NCBI GenBank assembly: GCA_022447545.1
Contig: JAKVBI010000020.1
Coordinates: 1-64,000, forward strand
Direction of reading: 5' to 3'
DNA from: Myxococcota bacterium
GTDB taxonomy: Bacteria; Myxococcota_A; UBA9160; SMWR01
DNA length: 64,000 bases
The position numbers and the translations under genes were made by a program. Each line of letters starts with the position of its first letter. Position 1 is the stretch's first letter. A model generated the notes under the pieces. It saw only the letters and a program-made list of their open reading frames with translations. It was not told the origin of the DNA and searched no databases. This document shows, one piece after another, positions 55,595-64,000 of the stretch.

Positions 55595-56425
55595 CTACCT
55601 CGGAACGAGCATCTTCTTTAGCGAAAGAATGGAATTTCGAGCCTTCCGCCGAAGTCCTGGTGCTTGCAGAATTGGGTCATCGGGTTCGATGAGACCCATC
55701 CGTTCTAGAAGTTGAGCATAGAATGAATTTCGAATGGGCCGATCCTTGAAGGTTCGATTGGTCGCATTCGACCAGTGAATGATTCGAACTTCCGGCCCCG
55801 GTTCTTCTGCATCATAGAATGGCCCATCGTGTCGAGCACCCAGGTCCCAGTACTCGTCCCAGGAAAGAACAAAGTCGTCGTGGACCAGGGAAAAGTCTTT
55901 GGCAACGCTCATGATGAGTTGCATCGAGTAGTCCCAATGCATGCCGTTCATGGAGCCGGCATTGATTTTACTGCTCAAGTGTTCGTAGCAGGCTTTCGTG
56001 AACTCGCTTCTTTTCGGAGCTTTCATGATCACGGGCGCGAGGCTTCGATCCTTATGAGGAGCAAGAATATAGGGGGTGTCAAAATCCATTGGGGCCAGCA
56101 CAGCGACGTCCATCTGGCTGTAGATACCGCCTTCTTGGTGAAGGAGCTTACACTGGAATTGGTCGGACCAATGAGATAACGAGCCTATTCCTCCGGATGG
56201 AATGCTGTCCAATGGGATTCCATCGAACCCGAAAATCGACTCCTCCGGTAGGATTTCTGCTGCATTCCTCACGACGGTACCCTGTGGTAAATTTTTTAGG
56301 GGTCCGTAACTCCAAAGATGAAACTCGTGCCCCGCATTCTGAAAGAGTTTGATGGTCAAGCATTCTAGAAGGGTGAGCTGGCTACCGATCCAGACTCCGT
56401 GAACGATTCTGTTTTCTTCTTGCAT
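55595..56425 (-). CDS. GT32-like glycosyltransferase with altered DXD motif
   Basis: A 276-residue protein resembling the DXD glycosyltransferase sugar-binding family (GT32/Gly_transf_sug). The pattern SDQFQCKLLHQEGGIYSQMDV (87-107) corresponds to the family's SDxxRxxxLxxxGGxYxDxDV, but the first Asp of DXD is Gln104 (Q-M-D). The N-terminal IVHGVWIGS is also typical. Without the full DXD, nucleotide-sugar binding may be altered. It stands alone on the minus strand. Confidence 0.75.
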   Translation of the reverse strand: MQEENRIVHGVWIGSQLTLLECLTIKLFQNAGHEFHLWSYGPLKNLPQGTVVRNAAEILPEESIFGFDGIPLDSIPSGGIGSLSHWSDQFQCKLLHQEGGIYSQMDVAVLAPMDFDTPYILAPHKDRSLAPVIMKAPKRSEFTKACYEHLSSKINAGSMNGMHWDYSMQLIMSVAKDFSLVHDDFVLSWDEYWDLGARHDGPFYDAEEPGPEVRIIHWSNATNRTFKDRPIRNSFYAQLLERMGLIEPDDPILQAPGLRRKARNSILSLKKMLVPR

Positions 56426-56852
56426 AGAAATGACTCAATCAGGAGGGCGGTATTTACCGGAGTGCTGGTTCTTGGGAGCTGCCCTAACGGGCGCCTCCGC
56501 GAGTGAAAGGCTGCCGGCCGCAATCCAAACCACAGTTCGCTGCCATGGACTGCGTTGGACAGATTGCGAGGTGGGCGTAGGGGATCTTCAGGTCGGTGTA
56601 GACGGCGAGATTCGCCTTGCCAGGCAGGCGCTGATTCTCGAGTCGATTGAAGATCTCTGTCATTGTCGTGAGCGTAACGGAACTCGCAGCCTTTTGCCGG
56701 GCCGGAAAAACGCGGGATGCTTTTGATGGGTCGGGAATTGCAACGACAAACTGTTTTTCCTGGTTGTTTGATTTTTCATCCGGCCGATTGTCAAATCGTG
56801 GAACGGTCTTGCGATCGGATCTGTTGTCCATAGGCGCTGGGAGGGTTTCGAT
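56426..56852. other. Divergent intergenic region with a weak candidate frame
   Basis: About 430 bases. A minus-strand frame (56484-56831, 115 codons, ATG) has no ribosome-binding site, family or partner, and I do not call it. No repeat or operator is clear. It probably contains the promoters of the glycosyltransferase (minus) and the next membrane protein (plus). Confidence 0.3.
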
Positions 56853-57770
56853 TTGAGTGTTTTTTTCGCCCTGGGACTCGGTGCCTTGCTTGCTGCGGGC
56901 GTCTGGCAGCAACTTCGGTATTGGCGGGTCCGGCGTGAACGCTTGGAGGACCTGCAGCCATTCATTTATCCCGGCGCTACATTTCACACGGTCACTTTCC
57001 TCAAGGTCGATACCGCACTGGGGCGCAAAGGAGAGTTCGCCGCGCTTCGTGCGCTGCGCCGGGTGATCGAGGCGTCAAATGGGGGACGTGTGGTCTATGC
57101 GGGCCTGGTGGGCGTGAACATGGCGGCTTCGACGCAGCTCCCCAATGATTGGAGCGCTGTCGTCTTGGCCCAGTATCCCTCCAAGGAAGCGTTCCAGCGT
57201 CAGTACGAGGCCGCCGAGCTTTCGCACATTTTGAGCGGCTGCGAGCGAAGTTACGTGCATGGGTTCCAGCGGCCCATGCTGTTGAACCTGTTGCTTCCAT
57301 TGGCGCTAGGCCTGATGCGCGTGCGCGACATCGTGCTTCGCCGTGCTCCCATCCTGCCTTTCGAGCCGCTGGCCTACGAGGACGCGCTACCTCCGATTCA
57401 GGCGAAGCGCAGGGAGATCCTGTGTCTCGACGACTATCGAGATATCCGCGATGATGCGATCCTGATCGTCAACCTGATCCAGCCGGGCACGGCGCAGCAA
57501 CGAGAGGCGGACCGCGCCTACACCCGGGCCATGATGAGCGGGATGGCCGAGGGGGGGTACGGACCCATGCACATGGGCAGAGCCGTCTCCGTGGACGGCG
57601 AGTTTCAGTACAAACAGTTCGTTGCGGTCTATTACCCCGGTATCGATCACATGCATGCGATGATCGGAAGTAGCTTCATGAATCGGGTCGGCCCGGGAAA
57701 ACAACTCGGGGATACTCTGGCGGTGGCGACGATTCCTGTGCTTGCAGATCTGGATCCGCCAAGACCATGA
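56853..57770 (+). CDS. Hypothetical membrane-anchored protein with two DUF1330/antibiotic-monooxygenase-like units
   Basis: A 305-residue protein from TTG 56853, supported by GGGAGGG seven bases upstream. An N-terminal membrane segment (about 3-20) is followed by a soluble region in which two similar parts can be seen: one with VVLAQYPSKEAFQRQYEAAE (about 108-127) and one with QYKQFVAVYYPGIDHMHAMI (about 250-270). That style resembles small ferredoxin-like monooxygenase/DUF1330 folds, an inference only. No gene-specific function is assigned. Confidence 0.6.
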   Translation: MSVFFALGLGALLAAGVWQQLRYWRVRRERLEDLQPFIYPGATFHTVTFLKVDTALGRKGEFAALRALRRVIEASNGGRVVYAGLVGVNMAASTQLPNDWSAVVLAQYPSKEAFQRQYEAAELSHILSGCERSYVHGFQRPMLLNLLLPLALGLMRVRDIVLRRAPILPFEPLAYEDALPPIQAKRREILCLDDYRDIRDDAILIVNLIQPGTAQQREADRAYTRAMMSGMAEGGYGPMHMGRAVSVDGEFQYKQFVAVYYPGIDHMHAMIGSSFMNRVGPGKQLGDTLAVATIPVLADLDPPRP

Positions 57771-57904
57771 CAGACGGGTTTCTGGTGCCCGTTTTTCGTC
57801 GCCTACTGTCCTCGCGCTGCTGCAAATCGCGTAGTACGCTGGGCTTTCCGCCGCGGTGAACGCCGCAGCCTCAGTGCCTGAAGAAGAATAGAGAGGAGTA
57901 GATC

Positions 57905-58864
57905 GTGACCGATCCTTGGAAAACGCCGGCCACTGGAGACGAAAGTCCCACCTGGGTTCGAACAACGGGATTTGCCAACTGGAACCGTTATGCAGCCATC
58001 AACGATGAGTTCGTTCCGATTCACATGGACGATGAAGCGGCTCGGGCAACGGGCCAACCCAACGCCTTTGGGATGGGAAACCTGCGCTTGGCGTATATGC
58101 ATGCCACGCTCGACAACTGGCTCGGAGACGCCGGTGACATTGCCGAGCTCGGTTGCCAGTTCCGCGGTCTCAATTTCAAAGGTGACGAGTTGACCATTCG
58201 TGGCACAGTCACCTCATCCGAGCCCAACGCCGATGGGCTCGAGTGCGTCCAACTCGATCTGGCAGCGGACAACCAAGATGGAAAGAACACGGCACCGGGC
58301 ACCGCGACCCTCGTTCTTTTCAAAGATGCCCAGCCCCAGATGCCGAGCCCCCCGCCGCCTCCTGAGCTTGATGGTTCCAAGGAGACAGGCGTCTATCTCG
58401 ACGAGGAGACTCTGGGATGGATCGGGCGAGAGATGGAACCAGCCGAATCGCTTCCCGTCGGCGCCAACGAAATTCGCCGTTGGTCCATGGCGGTCCATTA
58501 CCCTGAGCGTGCGCCGGATCGTTATTACGACGAAGCCGTCGCGGCTCGGGGACCCTGGGGCGGCTTGGTCGCGCCGCGTGACTTCAACCCTTTCGCCTGG
58601 ATGCAGGATGGGGCGAAGCGCATGCCCTGGATGCGTACTTCAGGAAGTGAGCCGGGCACTCGGGTGCTCAACGGGGGCCAGCGAAACTTCTACTTCGAGC
58701 GAATCCGACCGGGCGATGTGATCACCGCTACCACCACACTGGCCGATGCCTACGAGCGTGAGGGCCGCAATGGAACCATGTTGTTCCTGATCACACAGAG
58801 AAGCTGGAGCAACCAACGTGGTGAACTCACACGGATCGGGCAAATGACCACCATTTATTACTGA
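57905..58864 (+). CDS. Double hot-dog (MaoC/FAS1-like dehydratase) domain protein
   Basis: A 319-residue protein from GTG 57905 (AGGAG upstream). The first half (about 15-145) and second half (about 175-315) each look like MaoC-type hot-dog domains; WNRYAAINDEFVPIHMDDEAA and GMGNLRLAYMHATLDNW carry the hydratase motif pattern (D-x-x-x-I-H), and GQRNFYFERIRPGDVITATTTL is the second hot-dog start. It probably hydrates or dehydrates acyl-CoA-like substrates. About 130 bases after the preceding plus-strand gene. Confidence 0.85.
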   Translation: MTDPWKTPATGDESPTWVRTTGFANWNRYAAINDEFVPIHMDDEAARATGQPNAFGMGNLRLAYMHATLDNWLGDAGDIAELGCQFRGLNFKGDELTIRGTVTSSEPNADGLECVQLDLAADNQDGKNTAPGTATLVLFKDAQPQMPSPPPPPELDGSKETGVYLDEETLGWIGREMEPAESLPVGANEIRRWSMAVHYPERAPDRYYDEAVAARGPWGGLVAPRDFNPFAWMQDGAKRMPWMRTSGSEPGTRVLNGGQRNFYFERIRPGDVITATTTLADAYEREGRNGTMLFLITQRSWSNQRGELTRIGQMTTIYY

Positions 58865-58962
58865 TCCGATCGGAGTCTCGAAAGTCGCGCGTCAAACGAG
58901 GCTTCCGTCGAGCTTGGATTTGTTGGCCCTGGCAAGATCGGGAACGATTTGGGGGGTGGGCA

Positions 58963-59805
58963 CTAGCGCTTCATGAATTCTTCGAACTCTGCTTCGAATG
59001 CCGGATTCCAGCGCGAAAGCGCCGGACGGTTTTCGATGATGTCGTAGGTGTTCCAGAGGATGCGTTTCTCGTCCATTTCACGCGTCACGTCGTTGTCGGG
59101 ACACAGTATGTAGAAATCACCGCTGGCGAGAGACTCGAAAAGAAAGTCTGCAACTTGCTCGGGTAACCATGCACTGGGTGGTTTTTCCTTGAGGAAGCGC
59201 TTCATCATGCCCGTATAGGTGAAGCCAGGAACGAGCAGGTGGGCCGTGACGCGTCCTTCGGTCTGCTGCATCAAGGTATGGGAGAGACCTTCTGTAAGAC
59301 TCCTGATACCGCTCTTGCTGACGTTGTAGGCGGTGTCGCCTGGCGGCTGGGTGATGCCCTGCTTCGAACCGGTATTGATGACGAGTCCCGGTCGATCACT
59401 CGCCACCATGTCGGGGACAAAGCGCTGTACACCATGCATCACACCGAAAAGGTTCACGCCGAGAACTCGGTGCCAACCTTCTGGATTCGAGAGTGCGTCG
59501 CCGCCACCGCCAATACCCGCGTTGTTCATCAAGACGGAGACAGAACCGAGTCGCCTGGCTACGGCATTGGCGAGTTGATCCATCGAACCAGCGTCCGAGA
59601 CATCGGTGATCTGGGTGATTACTTCACCCACGTTGGAAAGGTGGTCGGCAGCAACTTTCAATGCTTCCTCGTCAAGATCGGCGATGCATACGCGGAGTCC
59701 CGCGCGCGCAAAACGTTCGGCTGTGGCAAAGCCGATGCCGCTGGCGCCACCGGTGACGACGGCCACGTTGCCTTCGGCGATGGCGGGATGGGGGACAGAC
59801 GGCAT
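58963..59805 (-). CDS. Short-chain dehydrogenase/reductase
   Basis: A 280-residue classical SDR from ATG 59805, with AAAGGAG seven bases upstream. The cofactor motif is TGGASGIG, the NNAGIG motif is present, and the catalytic residues are in NTGSKQG (Ser) and YNVSK (Tyr, Lys). The C-terminus extends in a helical tail. Substrate unknown. A related gene at the window end differs in sequence. Confidence 0.9.
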   Translation of the reverse strand: MPSVPHPAIAEGNVAVVTGGASGIGFATAERFARAGLRVCIADLDEEALKVAADHLSNVGEVITQITDVSDAGSMDQLANAVARRLGSVSVLMNNAGIGGGGDALSNPEGWHRVLGVNLFGVMHGVQRFVPDMVASDRPGLVINTGSKQGITQPPGDTAYNVSKSGIRSLTEGLSHTLMQQTEGRVTAHLLVPGFTYTGMMKRFLKEKPPSAWLPEQVADFLFESLASGDFYILCPDNDVTREMDEKRILWNTYDIIENRPALSRWNPAFEAEFEEFMKR

Positions 59806-59993
59806 GGTTGTCTCCTTTGATCTGGAACGCTGCTATGTGATTGGTTTCGAATGAAGGCATCCACTCAGGAATGATCGGATTCATTCCGATCGACTTCATT
59901 CAGTGATTGGTTTGCACGAATAGCAGCCGGCCCAATTGAGAAGTTGGTTGTGGTCTTCACCGAGCAAAGTTGTCGTGCCCGAGGGGTTAACGG

Positions 59994-61391
59994 CTACTTC
60001 ATGGAAAGTGCTTGGTCTGTTTTTCGGATTTCCTGCTGTAGCCATATGATTTCGTAGCTGTTCTCGAAGGTTGATCGCGCTTGGTCGAGAAGTTCTGAAA
60101 GAGCATTTCGTTGAACTTGCAGGGCTGGCTGAAATGTGGGATCTGCAGCCAGTGCAATTTCACACAAATGTAGAGCGTTCAGGGGCTTTCCTTGGTCGAG
60201 TAATTCGCGAGCGTGTTGAGAAAGGCGCTCGGGTCCCGCGATTCGTCCGACGTCGGCATACACTTCGCGAGGACTGACGGTATAGAGTTCAGTCGTGGAG
60301 TCGAAATGAAACCACGTCGCGTAGTACTCCCAAATGCTTCGCACCGACCATGAAACCCGTCCGTGGACTTGTGAAAGGCTTAGTTCCGGGGGCAATTGGA
60401 CCTCTTCCATCAACTGCCAGACCGTTTTGCCTTCGTTCATTCCTCGCACGGTTTCGTCATGAACGTATCGGACGGCGTCTCGAATCCGTGTCAATCCCTC
60501 ACGGATCGTTTCTTTTCCAACGATGGGGTCCCGGTGACTGGGAACGAGAATTTCGGGCTCGAGTGCAATCAAACGGTCCAGCGTTTGGATGTACTCGATG
60601 GGTTTTCTCGTTTTTTCGCCACGCATGGTGAAGATGTTGGGAAACTGGGGAAAGATGGGTCCCAGAGTGTCTCCGACGAGGAGGATCTTCTGCTTGGGAA
60701 GCCAAAGAGATAGGTTGTCGGTGCCTTCGGCACCGGGTGTCGGGATGATTTCGAAGCGGATGCCTCCCTGCTCGAACACGTAGGGGGTTTCGTCGTCTAC
60801 CAGAAGTGTGGGTTTTACGGTGCCAAAGGCCATTGGGCCCGCCGTGATGGGTTCCTCAGGCATCCAGGGAAACAGTGCACGGTTGCGGTCGTGTAGATAG
60901 GGCTCGAGTTCCTTCAGATACCTTTGCTCTTCTGTGAATTCACGGTGGGCCACGATCACCGTGTTTGCCTCTTCCCAGAACGGAGTTCCACCGACGTGGT
61001 CCTGATGTGAGTGTGAGAGGACGATGTGGCTCACGGGCTTTTCCCCGACGGTACTGAGCAGTGCCTTTTTCTGAGCGGTCGCCTGGATCGCCAAACCACT
61101 ATCGAAAAGAACCACCGAATCGCCCGTGTCGATCAGCTGTGTATTCGACACACCTGTTGCTTGGTGAACGGACGGTGCAATGGTCCTCGCCTCGACAGGA
61201 GTCATTTGCGTCATGAAGCCATCGGCAGACTCGGAGATGTTTCGGTTGTCTTCTGAAGCGGAGCGGGGGGGTCTCTGGCTGAGCGGGTCCCCGGTGGCGG
61301 AGTAGGGTAGGGCATCAAAAAAAACGAAGACCATGAATACGACAACCCATCGGGTCCGGGCTGAATGGCGCGTTGAAGCAGGTCGGCTCAT
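59994..61391 (-). CDS. Metallo-beta-lactamase-fold hydrolase with C-terminal helical domain
   Basis: A 465-residue exported MBL-fold protein (membrane segment or signal peptide at about 15-33). The metal motif HSHQDH is at 127-132 (H-x-H-x-D-H), and a further Asp is in LVGDTLG. The C-terminal part (about 310-465) is helical and could be a dimerisation domain as in alkylsulfatase-like MBLs. Its ATG overlaps the DUF3604 gene's stop by 4 bases, so the two are coupled and may act on the same substrate. Confidence 0.88.
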   Translation of the reverse strand: MSRPASTRHSARTRWVVVFMVFVFFDALPYSATGDPLSQRPPRSASEDNRNISESADGFMTQMTPVEARTIAPSVHQATGVSNTQLIDTGDSVVLFDSGLAIQATAQKKALLSTVGEKPVSHIVLSHSHQDHVGGTPFWEEANTVIVAHREFTEEQRYLKELEPYLHDRNRALFPWMPEEPITAGPMAFGTVKPTLLVDDETPYVFEQGGIRFEIIPTPGAEGTDNLSLWLPKQKILLVGDTLGPIFPQFPNIFTMRGEKTRKPIEYIQTLDRLIALEPEILVPSHRDPIVGKETIREGLTRIRDAVRYVHDETVRGMNEGKTVWQLMEEVQLPPELSLSQVHGRVSWSVRSIWEYYATWFHFDSTTELYTVSPREVYADVGRIAGPERLSQHARELLDQGKPLNALHLCEIALAADPTFQPALQVQRNALSELLDQARSTFENSYEIIWLQQEIRKTDQALSMK

Positions 61392-63592
61392 TGCAAGACG
61401 CCTCGAGGTTCCAGAGCGCGGGTGACAAAAATGGGAGAGGACCAGGCACGCTCTCCAACTTCGCTCAGGCAGTCGCTGCCTCCCAATGCCTCGGGTTCAC
61501 CGGTACAGGGTCGGATCTGGCTGCATTCACCGTTGGATGAGTTGACGCAACGGAAACCACCGGCGCCAACGGCTGGGGTGGGTGTTTGAATGGCTCGGAC
61601 GTAGTAGGCTCGTTCGGCTGCAACTGGCTCCGTGTCATCGAATTCGATCGTGCATAAGGATTGCCCCTCACAGGAAAAGCTTCTCCAGGGGTCTTCGATT
61701 TGCGGAGCCGTTTCCATAGGCCCCGGAGTGATGCGAACGACCTCGATTCGATCAAGGGGGAGGCGAGCATCTCCTGGGTGATGGCATTCGTTCAGACAGA
61801 GTTTCGCGATGCGTTCTGGAGTCAGGGTCTCGCCTACGTGTTGCGGGCAACCCGGGAGCTGCTCTCGGCTCCCAGCAGCGCGAACTCGGAAGCGAGGTGC
61901 CGTCTCGTCCAGGCTGGCTTCGGAACCCATGGGGGTCGACCCCTCAGGCCCGTTCATCAGGTTGAACCACAAAAGAATCCGTGGACCGCTCGTCCCATAG
62001 ACCTCTCGGCGATTCCAGGCATCCCAGATCTGGTCGCGGCTCCGCCCTTCGGAATGAACGGCGGCCAAACCTCCAGTGGTGAGCAGAAAATCGCTCCGCC
62101 GAACATCACGGCGCTTCTGGAGCGGTAGGGCCGACACATCGACTTGAATGGACTCAGGGCTCGGTTCTTCCTGGCCCCCCATGAGCTTGGCCATGATGCC
62201 AGTGGGATGAGGTCGTGCTTCCGTCAGCTGAAGTCGCGCGTGTTCCTTGAAGCCATTCCCGGCTCGTGCAGAGTGATTGTCGCTGGAGCCGAGGAATCCG
62301 AATCGGAAACCCCGAGCCAAAGCATACTGGCCAGACATTTCAGGGCGCAGTGTGAATGCAGGTGCAAAACAGTCGGGACACTGGCCACAGTTGCCCCAGT
62401 CCAAGACCGTTGCTCCGGGCACACTGTTGTGAGCGCCTACTCCTGCTTCGAGGTAGTTGCGTCGGGCATCTTCGACCCGCTGTTCACAAACCTGAGATGG
62501 GATGTCCTCTACGCAACGCGAACGAATGATCTCACCAGCGCGCCAACAACAAGCCTCGTAGCCATCCCCGGTCGGCTCTGGACAGGATTGTTCCCCATCG
62601 GGTCCGAGTTCGACGGCGCGCCAGGAGCGATATTCTTCTGAGTTTCCGTGACCGGAATAGATCTCGAAAAGATTCTGACGCTGTGGGTCGTGCTGGCCTT
62701 CAGTGGCCTGCAGGTCCCAGCTGCTTCCCGCGGGCGTCATGAGGCCCCAGGAGGTTCCATGAGGAATGACGAGGGCGGGCCCTCCCCATTCGTCGAGTTT
62801 TCGAAATAATTCTCGAGGGTCACGTGCGACTTCGTGACATTCAGCGGGCAGGTCTCGGGTGTTCGTGTTGGGATCGCACTGAGGAGTTGCTTCGACTTCG
62901 TTGATGTATTCGAAATAGTCGAAGTAGCGCTGCCTCTCAGCGAAGAAGGCCAGCGGGAGCAGGAACTTTGCAATTGTTGGCATGGTTGCCACACGAAACT
63001 CCGGCCGGGGCGCGGCAATGGGGCGACGAGGGACTTCGTCGGGATCCGTGCCCAGGAGCACGACGTTTTTGTGCCCGAAATGAGTTTCTGGCGTAGAGCC
63101 CACCTGACTCCATTCCCAGCCAAGGAATGCAACCGTATCGGGATGGGTGGGGTCGGTGGCTGCGTTGCAGCGTTGAATCGAATCGACAGTCTCACGCCAG
63201 TGCTGCGGAGAGATTCCTTCAGCGTGATCGTTGATCGACCAGAAATCGAGACCGGCACAGTACCGAGCATAGTCGCATGCGTCGGCGGGAGGGTGTACCC
63301 CTTCGCCGCCGAGAAGAGGAAGGCTCATCACGAATGCATCCGGCGAAAACGTGGTGTGGACGTGGAGATCGCCGAAGAGGATCTGCTTTGCTCGAGGGAG
63401 AGAAGCGCTTTGTTGGTCACTGCTTCTTTTCGCCACTACTGACTCGGGAACCGTGGCCTTCACAGGCGTGCCGGGTCCCTGGTGCTCACCCCGGCAACCC
63501 GAAACCCAGATCAGCGAGAGAACCCAGAGACTCGCCCATAGGAAAGTCTGATGTTTTTGATATGCCCGACGCGGAACTATCTTCCGGTTCAT
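61388..63592 (-). CDS. DUF3604 family lipoprotein
   Basis: About 734 residues from ATG 63592, chosen because it gives a clean lipoprotein signal (NRKIVPRRAYQKHQ then LSLIWVSGC). The DUF3604 fold is PHP-like: GDLHVHTTFSPDAF carries metal ligands, then FWSINDHAEGI and FLGWEWSQVG. Several cysteines are clustered in the middle (about 260-400), suggesting disulfides in the periplasm. Activity of the family is unknown. Coupled to the MBL-fold gene downstream. Confidence 0.88.
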   Translation of the reverse strand: MNRKIVPRRAYQKHQTFLWASLWVLSLIWVSGCRGEHQGPGTPVKATVPESVVAKRSSDQQSASLPRAKQILFGDLHVHTTFSPDAFVMSLPLLGGEGVHPPADACDYARYCAGLDFWSINDHAEGISPQHWRETVDSIQRCNAATDPTHPDTVAFLGWEWSQVGSTPETHFGHKNVVLLGTDPDEVPRRPIAAPRPEFRVATMPTIAKFLLPLAFFAERQRYFDYFEYINEVEATPQCDPNTNTRDLPAECHEVARDPRELFRKLDEWGGPALVIPHGTSWGLMTPAGSSWDLQATEGQHDPQRQNLFEIYSGHGNSEEYRSWRAVELGPDGEQSCPEPTGDGYEACCWRAGEIIRSRCVEDIPSQVCEQRVEDARRNYLEAGVGAHNSVPGATVLDWGNCGQCPDCFAPAFTLRPEMSGQYALARGFRFGFLGSSDNHSARAGNGFKEHARLQLTEARPHPTGIMAKLMGGQEEPSPESIQVDVSALPLQKRRDVRRSDFLLTTGGLAAVHSEGRSRDQIWDAWNRREVYGTSGPRILLWFNLMNGPEGSTPMGSEASLDETAPRFRVRAAGSREQLPGCPQHVGETLTPERIAKLCLNECHHPGDARLPLDRIEVVRITPGPMETAPQIEDPWRSFSCEGQSLCTIEFDDTEPVAAERAYYVRAIQTPTPAVGAGGFRCVNSSNGECSQIRPCTGEPEALGGSDCLSEVGERAWSSPIFVTRALEPRGVLQ

Positions 63593-63722
63593 CGAAATTT
63601 CTGAAATTTTCTCTGGTTTTCTTTCAGCTCGAAATCGATTCATACGAGCCCAGGGAAAAAATCTGACCGGATCGTTTCAAGTGTGTGGGCTGAGGGTCCG
63701 CTCCAAAAGGCGAAGGGATGGT

Positions 63723-63998
63723 TCATTTGCTGAATACGGCTTGGCCACCTTCGGGGGTTGCAGGGCTCGTGGCGTCAAGAATGCCCTGTAGACGAGCCTG
63801 GACCGCGGCGTACACGTTTTCGTGGGTGTGGATGTAGAAGGTTCCATCGAGAACCGCAGCGTGCACGAGGTCTGCGACCTGGTCGGCCGGCATGCTGGTT
63901 TGCAGCATCTTCCGGAAATACTCATGGGTGGCGCGTTGTTCGTCTCCTTCCGGATCCCGCGCCGTAGCAGCGAGTTCCTCGGGCCGGTTGCGGTGCGA
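63723..63998 (-). CDS. Short-chain dehydrogenase/reductase, C-terminal part
   Basis: The frame continues to the end of the window, so only about 91 residues of the C-terminus are seen. The stretch RKMLQTSMPADQVADLVHAAV followed by FYIHTHENVYAAVQARLQGIL is the ending typical of SDRs related to the one at 58963-59805. The catalytic part lies beyond the window. It ends about 80 bases after the DUF3604 start region, on the same strand. Confidence 0.75.
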   Translation of the reverse strand, partial: SHRNRPEELAATARDPEGDEQRATHEYFRKMLQTSMPADQVADLVHAAVLDGTFYIHTHENVYAAVQARLQGILDATSPATPEGGQAVFSK

Positions 63999-64000
63999 TT

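Noticed and set aside
56484-56831. A 115-codon minus-strand frame upstream of the TTG-start membrane protein
   Set aside because: No ribosome-binding site, no recognised domain and no partner gene; the frame is probably chance.

Overview
The window comes from a Gram-negative bacterium: it has a secretin, a TolC-type outer-membrane channel, lipobox-type lipoproteins and periplasmic adaptors. The mix of F420/LLM-type oxidoreductases, amidohydrolases, SDRs, a MaoC/FAS1-type hot-dog protein, a DUF3604 protein, PhyH and sulfatase-like proteins suggests an environmental deltaproteobacterial lineage (Myxococcota, Desulfobacterota or Binatota type). That placement is inference; there is no rRNA gene here to test it. 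I recognised no tRNA, rRNA, CRISPR array or insertion sequence.

Layout. 1-4.2 kb: the 3' end of a PQQ dehydrogenase, a lipoprotein-like alpha/beta hydrolase, an LLM flavin oxidoreductase and a PhyH dioxygenase. 4.3-15.9 kb (minus strand): a compact type II secretion / type IV pilus-like operon with three large pseudopilins, GspL/PilMN-like, GspM/PilO-like, a PilT-like ATPase, GspE, GspF, a PilP/GspC-like protein and the secretin. 16.0-20.5 kb: an iron locus with two Fur-box-like operators between a small HemP-like protein and an FbpABC ferric importer. 20.6-28.5 kb: catabolic-looking single genes (epoxide-hydrolase-like, sulfatase-like lipoprotein, D-aminoacylase-like, Rv3520c-type LLM oxidoreductase, amidohydrolase-2).

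28.8-47.9 kb is the most unusual part. An uninterrupted minus-strand run begins with a response regulator and histidine kinase and continues with glycogen synthase, a GH57 glucanotransferase-like enzyme, three tandem APH-fold kinase paralogues (two with a rebuilt catalytic loop), an MsbA-type ABC exporter, a secreted beta-propeller, a DUF5666 protein, a TolC-MacA-MacB exporter and a fourth degenerate APH-fold protein. I infer a glucan-linked synthesis, modification and export system; this is the best candidate here for something undescribed.

48.3-64 kb: a DUF3482 GTPase/DUF2868 membrane pair, a ferredoxin-reductase-like flavoprotein, an acyl-CoA-dehydrogenase-associated-type phosphotransferase, three SDRs (one cut by the window end), a GT32-like glycosyltransferase, a double hot-dog dehydratase-like protein, and a two-gene unit of a DUF3604 lipoprotein and a metallo-beta-lactamase-fold hydrolase.
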